Shown piece after piece: positions 59,101 to 64,000 of a stretch of DNA of 64,000 nt. This stretch comes from Glandiceps talaboti (taxonomy: Eukaryota > Hemichordata > Enteropneusta > Spengelidae). The DNA lies in contig NC_135569.1 of the NCBI RefSeq assembly GCF_964340395.1, positions 15,729,519 to 15,793,518 of the forward strand, read 5' to 3'. Made by a program: the position numbers and the translations under genes. The notes below the pieces were generated by a model. The model had not been told where the DNA came from. It made no database searches and saw only the letters and a program-made list of their open reading frames with translations. Positions within the stretch are counted from its first letter, which is position 1, and each line of letters opens with the position of its first letter.

Positions 59101-59431
59101 TCATGTAGTCATATCGCATGTAGTCATCTCATGTAGTCATATCGCATATAGTCATCTCATGTAGTCATATCGCATGTAGTCATCTCATGTAGTCACATCG
59201 CATGTAGTCATATCGCATGTAGTCACCTCATGTAGTCATATCGCATATAGTCATCTCATGTAGTCATATCGCATATAGTCATTGTAGTATTGCATATAGT
59301 CATTGCAGTATTGCATATAGTCATTGCAGTATTGCATATAGTCATTGTAGTATTGCATATAGTCATTGCAGTATTGCATATAGTCATTGCAGTATTGTAT
59401 TTTCGAATATTGGCAGGCATTCTACGCCATA
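56131..59431. mobile_element. 3.3-kb foldback element with minisatellite-filled arms
   Basis: Left arm 56131 to about 56850 and right arm about 58680 to 59431 are inverted copies. The outer ends share TGGCGTAGAATGCCTGCCAA, followed by tandem repeats of a ~28-bp unit (GATGACTACATGCGATATGA...) and then a G-run segment with GAGGGCTTGGAAGATT. The 1.8-kb centre contains three direct ~240-bp units. No transposase was seen. Architecture resembles Foldback/Galileo-type elements (established class; assignment inferred). Confidence 0.85.
57540..58330. repeat. Three direct units of the ~240-bp dispersed family
   Basis: Each unit runs from TTGTCTGAAAG-GTCTGTGAAT through GCTTCTAGGGGGA, a C run and AGAGGTAGACATGT to TACTGTCAAGATGCTATGAAA. 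Related units occur at 16529-16800, 19300-19560, 33220-33430 and 62840-63010. Confidence 0.8.
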
Positions 59432-60843
<1,412 letters not shown>

Positions 60844-61309
60844 CCTTGTATTGGTTGTACGACGAGCCCCCTAGGTCTGTCTAGATTGGTGTATATCAAC
60901 GGATGAACGTTGTTTCCATCGTAGTCGGCTATCATGATCCAGTTGTAAGACTGATCGGTCCAGTATACTTTGTTGGCCATCCAATCGACGGCAAGTCCCT
61001 CAACTGCATTCGACGTACCTTCATATATGCTTTCAATGTCGGATCCATCAACAAATAACTTCTTTAAAATGCTCCCCCTTGCCGGGTCAGCCCAAAAAAT
61101 TAAGTTATCGTCTCGATCGTAAGCTACGGCGGTTTTCAGTGAGGCTGATTCCGATACTAGGACGTCGGCACTCAGGCCGGCACCGTTCGCATTTGAGTAA
61201 ATGGTGTGTCTGTCTCCATTGATAACGAGTAAGTGTGAATCGCTTCCAAAGAAATATGACTGTGCAGTACATAGTAACCCTTCTCCCGCGAGGCCTTGTG
61301 ACGTCACAC
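60844..61309 (-). CDS. Exon 1 of window: start of YWTD propeller A
   Basis: Acceptor AG at 61311-61310, donor GTGAGT at 60843-60838. It opens with a Cys followed by YFFGSDSHLLVING, the usual first strand after an EGF domain, then carries the LDL-receptor class B signatures LIFWADP and KVYWTDQSYNW, and the NAVEGLAVDWMANKVYW segment typical of LRP1/LRP2-type blades. It ends RPRGLVVQPIQG with two bases of a Gly codon (phase 2). This exon corresponds to exons 6 plus 7 of propeller B, so an intron was either lost here or gained there. Whatever precedes the Cys lies outside the window. Confidence 0.9.
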
Positions 61310-64000
61310 CTATTATACAAAAGTAAAGTATCGTTTAAAGCAGCATGCCATCGTCGAAACAAAAGGTGGTCATTTTGAGACATCAATAAAAGGCAGTCAC
61401 AACCACTTGTCAAATATTGGTGAAATCGGGTTAAGGTACATGTATGTACAATACACAAGTATTTGAAAATCAAACTTTCTCCATAACCTTCCCCATATGT
61501 CAACTTTCTTCTGATACTTTGAAATAATCAAAAGAATCTGGGTTCACAATCTTGTTTTCAGAGAAAACCTATAATTTTTTTAATTTTCCCAGATATAGAC
61601 CCTGATTAAAACAGTATTTGGCGGCCATATTGGATTCTAAAATATTTTAATTGTAATGTCATTTGACCTCGTTTTTAAAAATTTGTCACGACCCCTAATT
61701 TTCTCTCTCTTGATTTTAACTGAGTGGGTTTAGTTTCTTGAACAAAGTGGCAGAAAATGGTTAAGACATTTATTTTCTTTAAATTTATTTGTTTCAAGGT
61801 AAAAATGTTACACTGAAATATTTCTAAGTACCAGTAGTCACTGGCAGAATCCAGACGTTAGTATTTTATCATTGTAGGCTGGTATAGTAGTATCGTATTC
61901 ATATGTAAAAATGATCTGACTTCTAGACTTATCATTTGTAGTTTTTGACAACTTTACACTGAGGTTCTGTCTATGAATAATATCATTGTAAACCATACAT
62001 TTCTAACCAAATATTTCGAAGAGACTGAGCTCCTCTTTTTGGGTGGGTCTCCAGTTCTGTCAAAGAAATCAAGTTCTGTCACACAATACTGCTATTGTGA
62101 TTTGAAATCATGCTCTTGCTTTGGAATGGTTTACATAAGTTTTTACATGTAACTGTATCGTAAGAAAATTGTGATTTGGGCTATAGTACTAGTGTGCTTC
62201 GTTGACCTTTGACCGTAGAGAGGATGATATATTCCTGAGCACGGACCCTCGACCAACGTTGGAGGAGGGTCTATGGCCTTAGGCTGTAAGATAAGTCGTG
62301 ACGTTTCGCCCTCACCGGCCTCCTCTCACACTGTGTGTGTTAGGGGTTGGCCGATGGTTGAGGGCGCCCCGTCACGGCGTACCTTACAGACTACTATGGC
62401 CTGAGCTAGAGCATAACACAGGTACTGTAGAATGGTGGCTATGCCTTGATCCGGACCAGTTACCGAGGAATGGTGACCCATTTTCGCCAACAAACCGCAA
62501 TAATATTCATTTCGTTTAATAGTCACTTTACTTGCCCTCCTAGACATACACGGCAACACCAGAAGACAATACATCATTTATACGACCTATGTATGTTAAG
62601 TGATGAGTAGGTGATACATGTGATAAGGTCACTAGGCACCTCACGAAGATTCTGTTAACATTATTATGTAGGGTTCTCTACCACAGTAATGTACATTTTT
62701 TTCAAATCAAACAAATAAGACATTGTCAACACAGGGGCACGTATTATTACTTAGATTGTTAATGAATATATCGTACGAATCCTGCTGCTACAAATGTATC
62801 AATCTTTATATTAGTAGATATAACACACATACAATTTAAATACCCTAAAAATTGCCTTGTAAGTGTCACAAATCTTCAAGAGCTTCTAGGGGGAGACCCG
62901 TTGGGACCCAATGAGAGGTCTACATATTCCCATCGTAAACTTTTCCTCTACCTTTTACAGTCAAGATGCTATTAAATTCTTTTTTTTTCAATATATTTAC
63001 CCTGTGTAGTCGAAAATTTAGTATGATGCTATCTTATAAAGTATTTAGTCAAGCACTCCACTCTGAGTCACGATCAAATACCGTTCATATAAATGTGATA
63101 TGTTGGGGGCCGTGGGGGGTCACTATGTTTTAGAATTAAGTGATAGGGGGTCAGCCTGTTTTCGGTTTTACAGGTAGGGGGGTCAGTGACTTTTTGTCAA
63201 CCCGATGGAAAAATCCACCGACTCCCCCCACCCTACCCCACCCCAGGCCGCAGAAACTGACTGGTCCCTTATGTGCCAATGATTTGTTCTGAAGTTTGAA
63301 CGAGTCCTGCTTCAGAACCGAATCCCGGTGGACAAGTGACTGTGTGTACGCCACACAAGTCGCAATGCCCGAGTTCCGTTCAGCTCTTTCCAGAAGACAA
63401 ATCGCACTAAAATATGGGTACTAGAGTGCCAGAGGCGTTACTGGCGAAACAAAAGCTTGCTTTGCCCTGCGCCACCAAAACTTCACCTTTTGATTGTATT
63501 GGCGCTCACAATTCAGAGACTATTTACAACATGCACACGACTTAAGTATTTGACTTGGGGAAATCTTTTAACGAGAAATATCATAACTAATATAAAATGT
63601 TTATACACGTGATCCAATTACTGCAAAGTACAGTTCCCTGTCTTGTTTCTCTTTGCAATGAGCAACTTGAGCCCTTGCGTGTGGCTTTGTGTAATATTAG
63701 CCGCTATTGGGCTCCAAATAGCACTGCCGCTGACAATTTTCCAATTATGGGTTACTTATCGAACAAGATCGTTCTTTTAAAAAATACAGTATTTAGTTTT
63801 CAGGTTGAAATGTTACATTTCGGTCGAATAAATGGAACCTTTATAGTTTTTACAATTTCAGGGGACTGACCTATTTAACAAAGTCAATACAACATGAACG
63901 TGCACACAATCCAAAAATGGGTCAAATGCATTAAAGAATTTCAAGACAAACACTTTCAAAATACAACAAATGATTCCATCCAAGTGTGAATCAGTGAAAT
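61310..64000 (-). other. Upstream intron of the receptor gene (no exon recognised)
   Basis: Searched for YWTD, EGF, LDL-A or sushi exons on the minus strand and found none. It holds a short MITE (62284-62390), a unit of the ~240-bp family (62840-63010) and a G-rich dispersed repeat (63105-63280). Confidence 0.6.
62284..62390. mobile_element. Short foldback MITE, copy 2
   Basis: It begins CTGTAAGATAAGTCGTGACG and ends CGGCGTACCTTACAG, with inner GCCCTCACC and TTGAGGGCGCCCC arms, matching 8405-8490 in both ends. Confidence 0.65.

Noticed and set aside
61310-64000. Upstream exons of the receptor gene
   Set aside because: No YWTD, EGF, LDL-A or sushi pattern with splice sites was found on the minus strand.

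Overview
This is animal nuclear DNA, from a marine-invertebrate-like genome; the phylum cannot be fixed from the sequence alone. Support: short exons with GT-AG introns and consistent phases, extracellular shuffled domains (LDL-receptor YWTD propellers, EGF, sushi, HYR), non-LTR retrotransposon fragments, many TIR and foldback elements, and very heavy tetranucleotide microsatellite content (ACAT/TATG, GAAT, GATT, AAAT). No bacterial or organellar genes, rRNA, tRNA or CRISPR were seen.

Main gene (minus strand, 61309 to 8911). I reconstruct 32 exons whose phases all join; together they encode about 2,310 residues to a stop at 8911-8913. The 5' end (signal peptide and first domains) lies beyond the right edge. 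Domain order: YWTD propeller A, EGF, propeller B, EGF, sushi, propeller C, sushi, propeller D, a short Thr/Ser stub, HYR, HYR, sushi, a Thr-rich mucin-like segment, HYR, HYR, sushi, an unnamed module of about 155 residues with a furin-type RRKR site, a GCC2/GCC3 (ephrin-receptor-like) domain, one transmembrane helix and a short basic tail. The N-terminal part resembles LRP receptors and the C-terminal part resembles the HYR-HYR-sushi-GCC2/GCC3 block of SVEP1-like proteins. I know of no standard family with this combination.

The gene grew by internal duplication at three levels: propeller-EGF (A to B), a five-exon sushi-propeller cassette (exons 12-16 to 17-21), and a recent 8.2-kb tandem duplication of the mucin-HYR-HYR-sushi-module block, with its junction at about 18516. 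The duplication left a truncated, frameshifted exon at 18517-18799. One copy then swelled to 16 kb through nested transposon insertions.

Left edge (plus strand, 520-1102): the last two exons of another gene, encoding a GPS (GAIN-type) motif of the PKD1/adhesion-receptor kind. A stop codon falls right after the residue that would follow the autoproteolysis site. This gene and the main gene are convergent, separated by about 7.8 kb of tandem repeats, microsatellites and TIR elements.

Introns hold most of the remaining sequence: LINE 3' fragments (13.5-14.0, 19.8-20.8, 22.7-26.9 and 33.5-33.9 kb), DNA elements with clear TIRs and TTA target duplications, a 3.3-kb foldback element (56.1-59.4 kb), and 48-bp and 44-bp minisatellites. 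Nothing recognisable as an upstream exon lies between 61310 and 64000.
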